Of a DNA stretch of 64,000 nucleotides, positions 44,640 to 55,556 are shown one piece after another. The stretch covers positions 94,625,727 through 94,689,726 of the forward strand of contig OX123186.2 of the NCBI GenBank assembly GCA_944739405.2, written 5' to 3'. The notes under the pieces are model-generated. The model made no database searches. It was not told the DNA's origin and worked only from the letters and a program-made list of their open reading frames with translations. The translations under genes were made by a program, and so were the position numbers. Origin of the DNA: Euclidia mi. Lineage: Eukaryota; Arthropoda; Insecta; Lepidoptera; Erebidae. The stretch's first letter is position 1. Each line of letters starts with the position of its first letter.

Positions 44640-44855
44640 ATATTTGTGAGATCAAGACGAGGCAACAACATGGTTCTGTACGACGGCTACACTTACTCAA
44701 GAATGATCGACAGAAGACACAGAGAACGTCACATCATTCGATGGACGTGTTCCAAGCGGAAAACGTACAGTTGTAAAGCTAAATTGAAAACAATGGGCTC
44801 CAGTATTGTCACCATTGACAGCTCACACAATCATCCGAGGTTGAGTTTTTATTAG
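44640..44855 (+). CDS. mod(mdg4)-like: FLYWCH alternative 3' exon E21, acceptor missing
   Basis: The reading frame is intact: IFVRSRRGNNMVLYDGYTYS, IIRWTCSKRKTYSCKAKLKT, IVTIDSSHNHPRLSFY and TAG at 44853-44855. All four ligands are present. At the expected splice junction (44636-44637) the sequence is AT, not AG, after a good pyrimidine tract (TTTTTTTGCTGCT). No other AG gives the frame without a stop: upstream in-frame TAA is near 44571. An ATG at 44589 is in frame, so independent translation is possible but unsupported. It is probably a recently silenced exon. Confidence 0.75.
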   Translation: MFVRSRRGNNMVLYDGYTYSRMIDRRHRERHIIRWTCSKRKTYSCKAKLKTMGSSIVTIDSSHNHPRLSFY

Positions 44856-45889
44856 TTTATCAATTGTTATATTAGTTATTACACGTTGCTGAAAACTCTA
44901 GGGTTTAACAGTATGAATACTTTTTAAGACCCAGACATGGAATACCATTAGTCCAATACACTGAGCAGCATGGTGCCTTTTTCTTTTTTTGTCACGATGG
45001 AAACCTTACTATGGAGTTATAAAATATTGTTAAAAATGTATATATTTTTATTGCAAGTATAACTCAAAAAATAAATCCAAATTGTGAAGTTATCTTAGCA
45101 ATTGATACTTTGTGTAATTATGTTTTCCAATTTTATTAAAAACTAGAGGACGCCAGCTAGCTGCTGGCGTCCGCCTGCATTTTTTTTTTAATTTACCCGT
45201 TTTGGCCGATCCCGTGGGAACTTCGGGAAATCCCTTCTTAGTGCACCCCTACGGTCCCCAAGGAACATACATGCCAAATTTCAGCTTCCTGCGCCCAATA
45301 GTTTCGGCTGTAGCGTGTCTGTCAGTCAGTCAGTAACGCAAGGATTTTATATATTAAGATTAAAGATGACGTACAAAATGTTTTATTTAAATGACTTAAT
45401 TTTTAATAAATTGTATTTTATTAATCAGTCAAAATACATCTACTACTGACAGTAGGCCTCGATCCATCGATCTTGACCTTCCTGCATCCAACTACTTCCC
45501 GCGATTCCAACAAGACCGTCGGCCTGTCGAGTAAAACTCCATACTTAATTAGAATATATATTATAATTTGTAAAGTAAAATATATAAATCCTTGAGTTAC
45601 AGATTGAACGACTAACAATGCACAGCCAAAACTCAGGCGTAAGAGGCTGAAATTGCGAATATTATGTTGCATATGGGTCGTATGAGAAATGGTCAATGTA
45701 AAAGTTATTTTGTCTGTTTGCCTTATTTTCATTAATATTTCACAAAATACGGTATCAATTTATTTCACGAATAGGCTATATTGATAGGGGCAATACTCGC
45801 ACAGAATATCGACGAATATCAGTATTTCTACTGTAACGTTGGTAAGAGTGTCTGCTTAAACCGCCGTTTCCGATCTTTTTTTTTCTACG
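44856..45889. other. spacer after E21
   Basis: It includes the interspersed repeat at 45145-45360 and, from about 45420, AT-rich DNA without recognised genes. Confidence 0.45.
45145..45360 (+). repeat. interspersed repeat, ACGCAAGGATTTTATATATT family
   Basis: CTAGAGGACGCCAGCTAGCT to CGCAAGGATTTTATATATTA. Nearly full-length relative of 17218-17405, and the best copy in the window. Confidence 0.65.
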
Positions 45890-46107
45890 GGCATTGAGAA
45901 GATATCTTCCTTCACGACGGAAAGAAGATTTGTAAAAGTTTTGGAGTCGCTTAAGTTTATCGAGATGGTTCTTGTTAAGATCTAGATAGCTGCATCGGCA
46001 TAGTCAAAAATGGGAATAAGAATAGTTTACACATGCAATTTTAGTGGTTATCGCAAGAAAATTTTGCAGATATCTCAGTGATGCTGTGGCAGCCAAAATT
46101 AGTCGAC
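45890..46107 (-). pseudogene. LINE RT C-terminal fragment, minus strand
   Basis: Read on the minus strand the segment gives PIFDYADA and then YLDLNKNHLDKLKRLQNF. This resembles the post-catalytic region of Jockey/CR1-type RTs (xxFDYADVCYLDL...L..LQN). A related but more decayed piece is at 60430-60660. The Harbinger-type element at 46111 is inserted at its edge. Confidence 0.6.
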
Positions 46108-46110
46108 TTA

Positions 46111-46705
46111 GGCCTATTGTCCACGTAAACCGCACGTCATGCGCACGCTTTCGTCAATTGACGATTGCAAGACGAATGCTTGCATCTTACGTATAAACAA
46201 TCAAAACTGTGTCCACGGTGCGGCAACGTCGCGTCAACCGCACGTCATGCGGTCGTCATGCGGTGCGTGCGGCAGCATGTCACTACTCGATCGACGCGCG
46301 AGACGCACACTTGTTGATTTGTATTACAAAATGGCGGGCTCGGCGGTGAATTTTGTTAACATTATAGAAGAATATCCATGTTTATATAACAATAAACTAC
46401 TGGAATACTCCAGAAAAGATATAACCGATAGAGCTTGGAGTGAGTTAAACCTTCGTCGTCTTCTAATAAAGTTATATGCAGTTATATGCTAAAATCACTT
46501 CATCATCATCACTTGACATTTTCACAACGAAAAGACACGCTTTCTCAATGCTAGTTGAAAAAAAACTGAGATGTTTTGTAGCGTGATTGACTATTGCTTG
46601 ACGATTACATGACGCAGCGTGGACATAGCAAATATGCAAAATACGCCTGCCGTCATTTGTAGGTTGCATGCATTCGTCAAATGACGCGTCCGTGGACAGT
46701 AAGCC
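46111..46705. mobile_element. Harbinger-type element with TTA target duplication
   Basis: TTA at 46108-46110 and 46706-46708 flank inverted ends GGCCTATTGTCCACGTAAAC and, inverted, GGCTTACTGTCCACGGACGC. Subterminal CGCACGTCATGCG-type repeats are frequent. The inside encodes a MADF-like domain. TTA targets and an accessory Myb/MADF protein are features of PIF/Harbinger elements. The transposase gene is missing, so this is a non-autonomous remnant. Confidence 0.7.
46331..46492 (+). pseudogene. MADF-domain fragment in the Harbinger-type element
   Basis: From ATG 46331 the frame reads MAGSAVNFVNIIEEYPCLYN and NKLLEYSRKDITDRAWSELN, then breaks off in RRLLIKLYAVIC and a stop at 46490-46492. The pattern Ile-x-x-Tyr-Pro-x-Leu-Tyr followed by a spaced Ala-Trp matches the start of a MADF (Myb/SANT-like) DNA-binding domain. 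Only the first part is kept. The frame is open upstream to 46139, but that part is subterminal repeat. Confidence 0.6.
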
Positions 46706-46708
46706 TTA

Positions 46709-47277
46709 TACTTTGCAGTACGAAAAGTAGTAAGTAAGTAGTACGTAAGTGTTTTTATTTGCAAGAATATGGTAGAAGTAGATACATAGTAGTATAGAGT
46801 ACAGCATATTCTATCATAGGTACTTTGATGTCCAAATTTTATACAGTAATAAATTATTATTAACTAAGTGTATGAAAACGTAAGTTATTAAAACAGCCGC
46901 AAAAAACACCTGACGAAGCATTGCCCAAATTACTCTAGAATCAGTCTAAAACTGCTTATAATTGTTTATTTAGGTTTTTTAATGGGATTACCTTTATGGC
47001 GTTGATACACTTGAGCGTTCATTTGTAATGAACGGGAAAATTAAAGGGAACATTTCAGCGAGCGTTCTACCGAGCATTCTGGCAAGCAGTCTACCGAAAC
47101 TGTGGTGCCGTGATTGTCAAATCTTCAAAACTTTCGTGAAGAATAATATTTTGACGACCAACAGCTAGTAAGGATCGATGCTCCTTTTTTATATTTACAC
47201 TATGTTCTTACTTGTGAACGATAATTTTATACAATTTAGCTTTTGGTTCAAATTTGTAATATCTTTTATAGTTCCAG
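46709..47277. other. spacer before E22
   Basis: No gene. A short AGCGTTCTACCGAGCATTCT-type repeat lies near 47055-47100. Confidence 0.35.
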
Positions 47278-47516
47278 CAACATACGTTTTATCAAATCGT
47301 GTAAACAGAATAGTACTATACGACGAGTTCACTTTCACCGAAAGCAAGGATTGTCGTTATAATACAAGAAGTATAAGGTGAACTTGCTCGAATCCCATGA
47401 ATTATCATTTTACTGCCAAAGTGAAGACCCTTGATGATGTCATTATTACAGTTTACGACAGCCATTACTATCCTAGACTAGATTACAGGTATGACAATGA
47501 AAAATCTAAATTATAA
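47278..47516 (+). pseudogene. FLYWCH exon E22, decayed
   Basis: The acceptor TATAGTTCCAG ends at 47277 and leaves CA. It aligns along its whole length with E24: TYVLSNRVNRIVLYDEFTFT, SIR, then TGA at 47379-47381 where E24 has TGG (the FLYWCH tryptophan). Further on, NYHFTAK replaces YHCTAK (second Cys to Phe) and SHYYPRL replaces IHNHPRQ (both key positions of HNH changed). The frame otherwise has no indels through TAA 47514-47516. The lesions are point mutations at the functional residues. Confidence 0.85.
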
Positions 47517-48303
47517 TAATAAAATGCAAGATTTCATACTTAATTTAAAATTATGATTTCGATGTATTTTCAATGTCACAAATGTTAATTTTGTTGCACC
47601 TTTTATGACGATCGACACTGGATCGAGAGTTGGCCAAAGTGCTAACAGCATTGTGATATCACTTTGAACAGACGGTTAAATTTATTCATAATCCTCAAAC
47701 CGAATATTTAAGTGAAACTGTCATTGAACTAAGGCGGTACTGAAAGTAGATGGTATTGTAAGTGAAGAATGACGAACACAACGTTAATAAATATTTTTTA
47801 TTTCAAATGAGTCATATATATCAGTCACTCAAAGAATGCTGATTTGAAAATCAGCATTTTTGAGACTATAGTCTGCGAGTAAATTATTGCAAAAAATATT
47901 TAGATATTTTATTTGTTCTTGCATTGTAAGTATTATGCCAGATTCATAATTGTGATGTCTTTTTGTATAGCTACTCTACTTGTGTATACCTACTTGCAGT
48001 ATAAAGTTTATTAAGATTTATATGCATATTCCTCTGTATGCAATTAACCGCCGGTTTCAATATTCGATCTATCCATGGATTTTGAAATTCGAGATTCGTG
48101 TTTGACATATTTTGTATAGAGCTTAAATATGTCAAAAACGAATTAAAAATCTCAAAATAAAATTATAGATTCTACCGTACTTTCTGAGTTATAAGATTAA
48201 AACTATTTTAGTTTTCTACACTAGTAAGAACGAACTTACCACTAATCGCGGTGCAGATAGTTTTATTACATTTCATTAAAAATTACTTTATTTTTCTTTT
48301 CAG
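47517..48303. other. spacer between E22 and E23
   Basis: AT-rich DNA. The stretch 47600-47720 (ATCGACACTGGATCGAGAGT) is shared with the region after E24 (50945-51060), as expected for a tandem duplication of the exon plus flank. Confidence 0.5.
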
Positions 48304-48542
48304 TTACATATATGTTAACAAAGAGAGGCAACAGGATGGTACTGTTTAATGGATATACATTTATTCAAATGAAAGATAGCCGTTATTCAGCGAAAACCGT
48401 AAGGTGGGCTTGCTCTACTCGGATGAAATACCGCTGCACCGCCAAACTGAAGACCCTAGATGACGTCATCATCATGAGCGATGCCAATCATAACCATCCT
48501 AAACCAGATTTAAGCAATTACGTGTTTGAAAAATTTTCATGA
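48304..48542 (+). CDS. mod(mdg4)-like: FLYWCH alternative 3' exon E23
   Basis: The acceptor TTTTTCTTTTCAG ends at 48303 and leaves TT. The 78-residue product begins TYMLTKRGNRMVLFNGYTFI and has TVRWACSTRMKYRCTAKLKT, VIIMSDANHNHPKPDLSNY and a tail ending EKFS, with TGA at 48540-48542. All four ligands are present. It appears intact and belongs with E20 and E24. Confidence 0.88.
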
Positions 48543-48849
48543 AGACAAATTTTCGTATTAAATTCGTTTAAGATTGTATCGATCTAATTTCAATCCCACT
48601 AGTATTATTTATCGTAAAATGATTGTATAGGATTGAAACTGGATTGTAAATCGAATAGTATTCTGTTTTTGAAGTATACGCTCAACAGTAAAAATTTAAG
48701 TTCGTATAGAACACAAATATGTTTATTCAGTCTGAATATAAATTACTACAGTAATAAGCCTTCAAAAATATAATGTATAAAATATGTTTACGCAGAATGT
48801 TATACGCACACTTATTTGAAGTTTGTGGCAGTAACTTGATATTAACATA

Positions 48850-49103
48850 TCTTCACGCCTTTTATCCCCGAAGGGGTAGGCAGAGGTGTATTACACACCC
48901 ACACTTCGCCAGATATGTTTCGGTCCCAATGTAATAGGGGGCGAGCCATCTACCGGGCACATTGTTAAGCGAGCGATAATTAATATTTTTAATACACACA
49001 TAACTTCGAAAGGTCATAGGTGTGTGCCCGGGGTAACTGGGGATCGAACCCGAGACCATCGTCTCGGCAGTCCGTTACGTACACCACTGGGCTATCGCCG
49101 CCG
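48850..49103 (-). repeat. tRNA-derived SINE, minus orientation
   Basis: TATCTTCACGCCTTTTATCC to CACTGGGCTATCGCCGC, nearly identical to 10513-10765. The tRNA-like head on the minus strand has GGGTTCGATCCCC (near 49045). Confidence 0.78.
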
Positions 49104-49984
49104 TTGATATTCTTTTGTACATATTATGTAAGTGGAAAATATTTTGAATTATACATTTAATGTTTATATTATTTTCTTAATAAATTTAATTAAAAGTAGT
49201 TGCTGTATTAATTTTGTCTAGAGTTCGGGCTAAGAATGGGTAATTATTACAGAGATCAGTGGAAGCGATTAATTCATTCAGTCTTAGCCCAAGGCAAAGG
49301 ATCTAAACACTATTACTGCGATTGCACAGTGAATGAATACAAAACATAATATTAATATGAGATATCTTACCAAATCTTACTGATGCTCCTGATGATGTTC
49401 TTGAGTGGACCTATAAGATTAACTCATAATTTTGGCCAATATAACAAGAGAATCGAATAAATACCACAGAATCCAATTCGGCGAAGTCCTACTCCAGACC
49501 ACGATGCACGTTTGCGGTTCACAAAACTTTTCACAAATGTTCAATATGTCACGAATTTATCACAAACTTTGCCGGAAGTCAAAAGCGGCAGTTATACGAG
49601 GGTTTACTCAATTTAGTTCAATTATACAATTCACACGAAATGCAAAAGATGTGCTCACAAACAAGTCTTTTCCGGAAAAGGAAGTTGACAGTTCAGTGTG
49701 AACATAGTCAGAAATTTTCAATAGACTAAACTAAACGTTACTAAATCGATATAATCGACTTGACCTATCACAAATATTATTTCTATTTCAAACAATTTTT
49801 CACATATATTTTTAGAAACGGATTTGAAAATTGATATTGTAATTTATAAGCCAATCTTGTCAGTCACGCCCTTAATGTTTGGGAGGACAGCAGCTTGTCG
49901 TGGCCGGTTTTCCTGCGATCTGTGACGGTGGTGCAGAAGTCGAAGCTTGCTGTCTTACAACACTTGTTTGACATGTTAAATCTT

Positions 49985-50190
49985 AATATATAAAATCCTT
50001 GCGTTACTGACTGACTGACAGACAAGCTACAGCCTAAACTATTGGACACAAGAAGCTGAAATTTGGCATGTATGTTTCTTGGGGACCGTAGGGGTGCACT
50101 AAGACGGGATTTTCCGAAATACCCGCGGGATCGGGCAAAACGGGTAAATTAAAAAATATTGCGGGTGTAGCCGTGGGCATCCTTTATATA
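49985..50190 (-). repeat. interspersed repeat, ACGCAAGGATTTTATATATT family, inverted
   Basis: AATATATAAAATCCTTGCGT to GCGGGTGTAGCCGTGGGCAT, an inverted copy of the family at 17218 and 45145. Confidence 0.6.
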
Positions 50191-50601
50191 CTATAATACA
50201 GGTAAGTAGTATTAACTTTAAAGCAGAGAATTATGGGCACATGATCCACGTACTTTGTATAATCGTAAATGAAGAATATTTTGATAATTATTCGCCATAA
50301 AACATAAAATAGCAAATGCTTGAAGATAACTTCGTACTCTCTTCATTTTACTACGGTTAGTAACGCAATATTGGTGTCTAGTTGACATAAATGGCAGCAG
50401 TACTTTAGTACATATATATATCGATGCATTAGAAGAATATGATTAGCCGCTTGCCTGTTGGTGTCCTGTAGAAAGTTCGCCCTTATTTGATAAAAAAGAG
50501 CAAAAGTTTACCGAAAGAAAAAAAATCTTCACTACGATCTCTTGTCTAGGATCTCGATCTAATTTTTGGTTCAAATTTCTAATATTTTTTTTTAGTTCCA
50601 G

Positions 50602-50852
50602 CTACATACGTTCTTTCAAATCGCGGGAACAGAATGGTACTATACGACGGGTACACCTACACCCAAACCAAGGATCGCCGCTACAGTACAAGAACTATAA
50701 GGTGGACTTGCTCGAATCGCATGAAGTATCATTGTACTGCCAAACTGAAGACCCTAGATGATGTCATCGTTGCAGTCCACGACATCCATAACCATCCAAG
50801 ACAAGATTATAACAGTTACTATTTTGAAAACCTTAAAATTAACATAACTTAA
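50602..50852 (+). CDS. mod(mdg4)-like: FLYWCH alternative 3' exon E24
   Basis: The acceptor TTTTTTAGTTCCAG ends at 50601 and leaves CT. The 82-residue product begins TYVLSNRGNRMVLYDGYTYT and has TIRWTCSNRMKYHCTAKLKT, VIVAVHDIHNHPRQDYNSYY and a tail NLKINIT, with TAA at 50850-50852. All four ligands are present. It is the intact sister of E22, sharing the unusual TTAGTTCCAG acceptor. Confidence 0.88.
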
Positions 50853-51086
50853 GGCAGATACTCATAATGATTTGTAAGTTGTAAAACTAAGTCTTTCAAA
50901 ATATAGTCTCGATCCATTTTCAATGTCCCAAATGTTAATTTTGTTGATTTGTTTATTATTATCAAAACTGGATCGACTGTTGGCTGAAGTGCTATTAGTA
51001 TTTTAATAGCATTTTTACCGTCAACATTATTACTTCAAGTGAAACTGTATTCGATCTAAAACTGAATTGTACTATATAATATACTC

Positions 51087-51186
51087 AGGGGCGTCGCCAG
51101 CCGATTGCCTAGGAGGGGGCAAATGGAGGTTTTATCAGTCTCTAGGGGGGGCAGCCGCCCCCCTCTCCCCCCATTGGCGACGCCCT
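51087..51186. mobile_element. 100-bp GC-rich inverted-repeat element
   Basis: AGGGGCGTCGCCAGCCGAT at the left and CCATTGGCGACGCCCTT at the right are inverted. The centre is a G-run/C-run hairpin (TAGGGGGGGCAGCCGCCCCCCT). A miniature element with no coding capacity. Confidence 0.55.
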
Positions 51187-51227
51187 TAAATATACTAGAC
51201 GACGCCAGCGGCTTCGCCCGCGTCAAT

Positions 51228-51432
51228 CTTACACTAATATATAAAGCTGAAGATGTTTTTGTTTGTTTGAGCGCGCTAATCTCAGGAACTACTGGTCCGA
51301 TTTAAAAAAATCTTTCAGTGTTAGATAGTCCATTTATCGAGGAAGGCTATAGGCTATAAAACATCACGCAATGAGCCACGGGAGCGGAGCAGTAACCTTA
51401 AATAGCGTGGGTGTAATCGCAGACCATCTAGT
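51228..51432 (+). repeat. interspersed repeat shared with 41125-41345
   Basis: It shares CAGGAACTACTGGTCCGATT, GATAGTCCATTTATCGAGGA and GGGAGCGGAGCAGTA with 41125-41345. It ends near CATCTAGTGTATAATA. A non-autonomous Helitron is possible but the ends were not proven. Confidence 0.5.
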
Positions 51433-51987
51433 GTATAATATAAGTTACGTATTTTTATCACAAATGAGTCACACATTCTGTTTAAATTAAATAGAAAATG
51501 TTGAAATTAAAAAAAGAAAATGTATAAAATACGTTTAAACAGGATATTTTTTATAAGAATACTCGATATTTGTGGCGGAACTTGATTCTTTTTAGTCAAC
51601 ATTATGAGGGATACTCTAAAAGCGAAAATATGAGTGAAAAACTTGACTCATGAAAATGTAAATTTTCAATTATACATTTAATGTTAATATTATTTTAATA
51701 ATAAATTATTAAAAAAATAATTGCTGTATTATTTATTCCTAAATTTAAACTACTTATGGGCATAGTACATATACTTAGGTATATTTAACCGAGTGTGTTG
51801 CAGGGAATACAAGCCAAAAGCCTTACATTCTATTGTTTATTTAATTTAATTTTAAACACATCTTCCGCACTAGAAAACATATCCTGTGCCACGGGGGGAT
51901 TCTACAAACATTTTACAACGGACAAAATGAAATTGGCGCGAAACTACAATTTAAGGCTCACACTTATTTACATCATCATCGAATTTA

Positions 51988-52241
51988 ACATTTTTTCACG
52001 GAGCAGAGGCAATAACATGTTGCTGTTTGATGAATATACGTTTATTACAAGAAGCAGAAAGAGCCTTTATACTGCCGATAAAATGATATGGTATTTATCA
52101 GGTACTAGCAAATATCGATGCGATGCCAAACAAAAGACCAGTAACGGCCGTGTCAGGACAACTGAAGTCTCCCACTATCAACCTAAGGAATTTAATTATT
52201 ATGACACCTTAGAACCTCAACCATTTGTAGCTGTCTTTTGA
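51988..52241 (+). pseudogene. FLYWCH exon E25, degenerate
   Basis: It reads FSRSRGNNMLLFDEYTFITR, DKMIWYLSGTSKYRCDAKQK, VSHYQPKEFNYYD and a tail to TGA 52239-52241. The pattern of the E20-E24 block is clear, but the first Cys is Leu (WYLS) and HNH is HYQ, so two of the ligands are gone. No CAG or AG stands at the expected acceptor position; the frame is open back to 51795 without family similarity. Probably a pseudo-exon that has kept its reading frame. Confidence 0.72.
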
Positions 52242-53935
52242 GTATCACTTTGAAATAAAGGTTTGTAGGCAATGAAAATATTAATGTGACAACTACTGCT
52301 ATTAATATAGACTTTATTGTATGCGTGAAGATTTTTTCTGTTAATACACCTAAAATATTTCAGTCTTCATCTAAACTCCAGAAAAAAGCTAAGTTTTTGG
52401 TATCAGCTTATAATTAAAGAAATATCGTATTGTATTAAAATATTCAGCGTTTCTTAGGACAATGAGGGACTTAGCCAAAATCTTTCATGAGCCACACATA
52501 TTCCCTCTAATTCAATAAAAAATTCAAATAAAAGTCTTTATATCGATAACAGTTATTCTTATAAATTATAACTACAGTTCGGGGATTCGGGCTGGGACCT
52601 CTGACCTGTAAGGTTGTTACTGTGTACCGTGTGAAGTGTGAACAATTATATAAGTGATAAAAGTAATAATAATAATAATAACCCTCTGGGGCAGCCGTTA
52701 TCTCATTATGAGACTAACGCAATCTCAGAGGGCAGAGTAACAGCTTTCAAACATCACCTTCATCGTATAATATAAACAAAAAATGTATTACAAGATGAAA
52801 AGAAAGCTTACAACCGCAGGGCAGCTTTGTGGCGAGCTGAATGTGTGTGGCGACACTGCGGTCCTGAATGCTTCAGAGAGTCGGTCAGGGCCTCGTCTCC
52901 GGCTTGCCTTTATTGGCTGGCCGGAGTGGATTTCCAACAGTGCCCGCAGGACTCTCAACTCTAGCTTGCCTTGGTCGGCCGGCCAGAGGGAAGCCGCAAG
53001 AGCTATTAGCTCGGGGGTGGAAGTGTCATTCTCAAGGGCGTAACTACGGGGAAACCCGCTCCGGGCCTCCGTTGTCACGAGGCCCGCGACACCCCTAGCC
53101 ACTCGCACCAGTGTTGCCCTCTGGCTGCCTTTATGGCAGAGTTTGTTTGCTTTGGGCGGCTGTTTAGAAAGGGCCCATCTAGTGAGTTGGCGAGTCATCA
53201 CCTGCCACGCGGACGGATGCTACAGGAGTATCACTGGCAGGTGCCTTTTGTTATCCATAGCATCATTATTACCAGTCCATTTAACACCCATCCCCATAAA
53301 CTAGTAAATTAGACTCCACATAATTGCAATAGTCCTACATTTGCTGCGGCTAGTCCATAGCTGTACTCAGTAGTGCAGTTGTGGAGGCTCCGCGGCATGT
53401 GTCCCATCCCATTTTAGATTAAAACTCTCTACGGGCCTCTGCACGTTGGATCCATATCTCCGTGTAAGCCTCCCAAAGGACCGGTTATTCTACTGACACC
53501 AAAGTTAGAAGAATAGCCGTGAGTAAAGAGAAACATAATAATAATAATAGTGAATAATTAAATAATCCGTATAAACTATCCTGTTGAGCCTGAAGTGAGT
53601 GCAAATCATTGATTGTGTGAAACAATAAACTAATAAAAGTGGTTTAAGGCTTTTATTTCCGAGGTGTGTCATATACGAGGGTAGTCGACGAAACCCGCGC
53701 TTCACAAAGATGGCTGACATCTGTGCCTCCGTGACCACGACCGTTGTGAGCCGGTCGATACGCCGGGAAAAACTAAAAGAATAACTATATAAATACGATT
53801 AACATCCGTTAAATAAATTAATATGTCCTGTATCCAAACCGCTTAAAATAATTAAGTACAATATTAATATAATATATAACATATAAGTTTAAGAAGTAAT
53901 AAAGTTTGAATGAAAATACGTCCTGTATAAACATC
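52242..53935. other. GC-rich repeat block
   Basis: From about 52660 to 53500 the sequence is markedly GC-richer. It is bounded by two ATA/AAT microsatellites (52664-52680 and 53539-53550). CCCTCTGGGGCAGCCGTTAT and CTCTACGGGCCTCTGCACGT look like non-LTR retrotransposon ends with AAT tails. Open frames (for example minus 52788-53201) have no recognisable domain. A Penelope-type scrap lies near 53735-53775 (GTGACCACGACCGTTGTGAG). Confidence 0.4.
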
Positions 53936-53937
53936 AG

Positions 53938-54307
53938 CATCATCCTCTTAGCGTTATCCCAGTTTCAATCTGGGGTCCGCTTACTATTCTAACCGGATTT
54001 GGCTGAATATTAGCTTTTCCACGGAGCTGCCTGTCTGACCTCCGCAACCCGAAGGGATAGCGATATTCCATGGTTTAGACTAGTGTCAGCTTATTTTAGA
54101 AGATACTTAAGCCCTGTAACGATTGTCAAAGATCTTCATGACAACCGGGAGCGACGGCTTAAAGTGCTCTCCGAGTCACGGGACAAGCGATAATTAACAA
54201 TTTAATACGCACATAACTCTGAAAAGTCATTGGTGCGCGCCGTGGATTCGAACCCGATACCCTCTGCATGGCAGTCTGTTGGTATCTCCACTAGTCTATC
54301 GCTGCCT
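53938..54307 (-). repeat. tRNA-derived SINE, minus orientation
   Basis: TCATCCTCTTAGCGTTATCC to CACTAGTCTATCGCTGCC, a near full-length inverted copy of the SINE at 21115. Box B reads GGGTTCGAATCC on the minus strand (near 54243-54254). Confidence 0.8.
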
Positions 54308-54604
54308 ATTTCCTGTATAAACATCCACTGTATTAAAATTTATTTTTAAAACAATGAATGTGTACTTGGCGATTATATCTATTATTTAAGATTACTGTAA
54401 GCCAAAATGCTATATAAAATAATAATGTTGTAATATTTCAATTATTATAACACAATGTATTTTTCTAAATAAATATGACACAGCAAACAATTATTTTTCA
54501 TTTGATCAATATTAACATTTGTGCATTCACTTTCAACTACGTTACAAACAGATTAGTAACTTATTAAAATCGACCCTAACTAAAGGGACTGAAATAACAT
54601 AACA

Positions 54605-54865
54605 TAACTTCTCGCCTTTATTCCCGAAGGAGTAGGCAGAGGTGCATTAATCACCCTCACTTTGGCAGTTATGGTTCGGTCCCAATATAATAGGAGACGA
54701 ACCTATTGCTATCTACCGGTCAAATAATTAATCGAGCGATAAATAACATTTTTAATAAAACATAACTTCGAAATGTCATAGGTGTGTGCCTGAGGTACCT
54801 GGGGATCGAACCCGAGACCATCGTCTCGGCAGTCCGTTACGTACTCCTCTTGTCTATCGCCGCTT
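54605..54865 (-). repeat. tRNA-derived SINE, minus orientation
   Basis: ACTTCTCGCCTTTATTCCCG to TTGTCTATCGCCGCTTAG, the same family as 10513 and 48850 but more diverged. Confidence 0.7.
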
Positions 54866-55360
54866 AGGGACTAAAATATCCATAAATAATAACCAAAGCA
54901 TACCTGTTTGAGTGGTTTAGTTATCAAGCAGTTATTGAATCGTTTATCATACAAATATGTAGTTTAACAACTAGATCGCTATTTTGTGTAAAACACATAA
55001 AGCAAAACAATATATGGATATTATAATCTCTTTTCAAATTCGGACTTCTCCTTGAGAACTAGCTGTTAAACGTACTGTTACCGTATTAATAATATTAATT
55101 AAAAATCATCATCAGCCTTTAACAGTCCACTGCTGGACTAGGCATCTCCTTTAAAAGGAGGAATTGGCCTACTATACCACGCTGGCCAAACGGGTTGGTA
55201 TAGGGTTTGTATCAAGTTTTCCTTCTCTTACAGTGCTGTTCTCTGCTTAATATGCTCCCTCTGTCGGTTCTTACGACACCCACGGGATGATATGGGGTGG
55301 TGAAAATTCGTATTATTAATCCGGCACCACACGGACAAAAAGCTGTTGTGTGCTGAATAG
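54866..55360. other. spacer before duplication copy 2
   Basis: It contains CAGCCTTTAACAGTCCACTG to CCGGCACCACACGGAC (55110-55340), a repeat whose inverted relative is at 34985-35170. It abuts the left edge of the duplicated block. Confidence 0.5.
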
Positions 55361-55556
55361 TTTATGTTACTATGGCAACGAAACGATATTAGAGATGAGG
55401 AGCAAATGCCATTTGTTTAGGCCTTCTGGGCAGATGTTTATACATTTTCTTATATAGAGACCTAGATAAATGATTGGTCTCGCTCTGCTCTACCGAAGTG
55501 ACACCAATCATTTATCTAGGTATAGAGATTGATCTCACAAATATTTTTATTTTCAG

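Larger units (their letters stand above)
48543..50601. other. spacer between E23 and E24
   Basis: It contains a SINE (48850-49103) and an inverted interspersed repeat (49985-50190). The open frame 49432-49701 carries no recognised domain. Confidence 0.45.
50853..51987. other. spacer between E24 and E25
   Basis: It shares sequence with the flank of E22, and contains a small GC-rich inverted-repeat element (51087-51186) and the interspersed repeat at 51228-51432. Confidence 0.45.

Noticed and set aside
52788..53201. 137-codon minus-strand open frame
   Set aside because: It lies in a GC-rich repeat block, has no recognisable domain and overlaps plus-strand open frames of similar quality.
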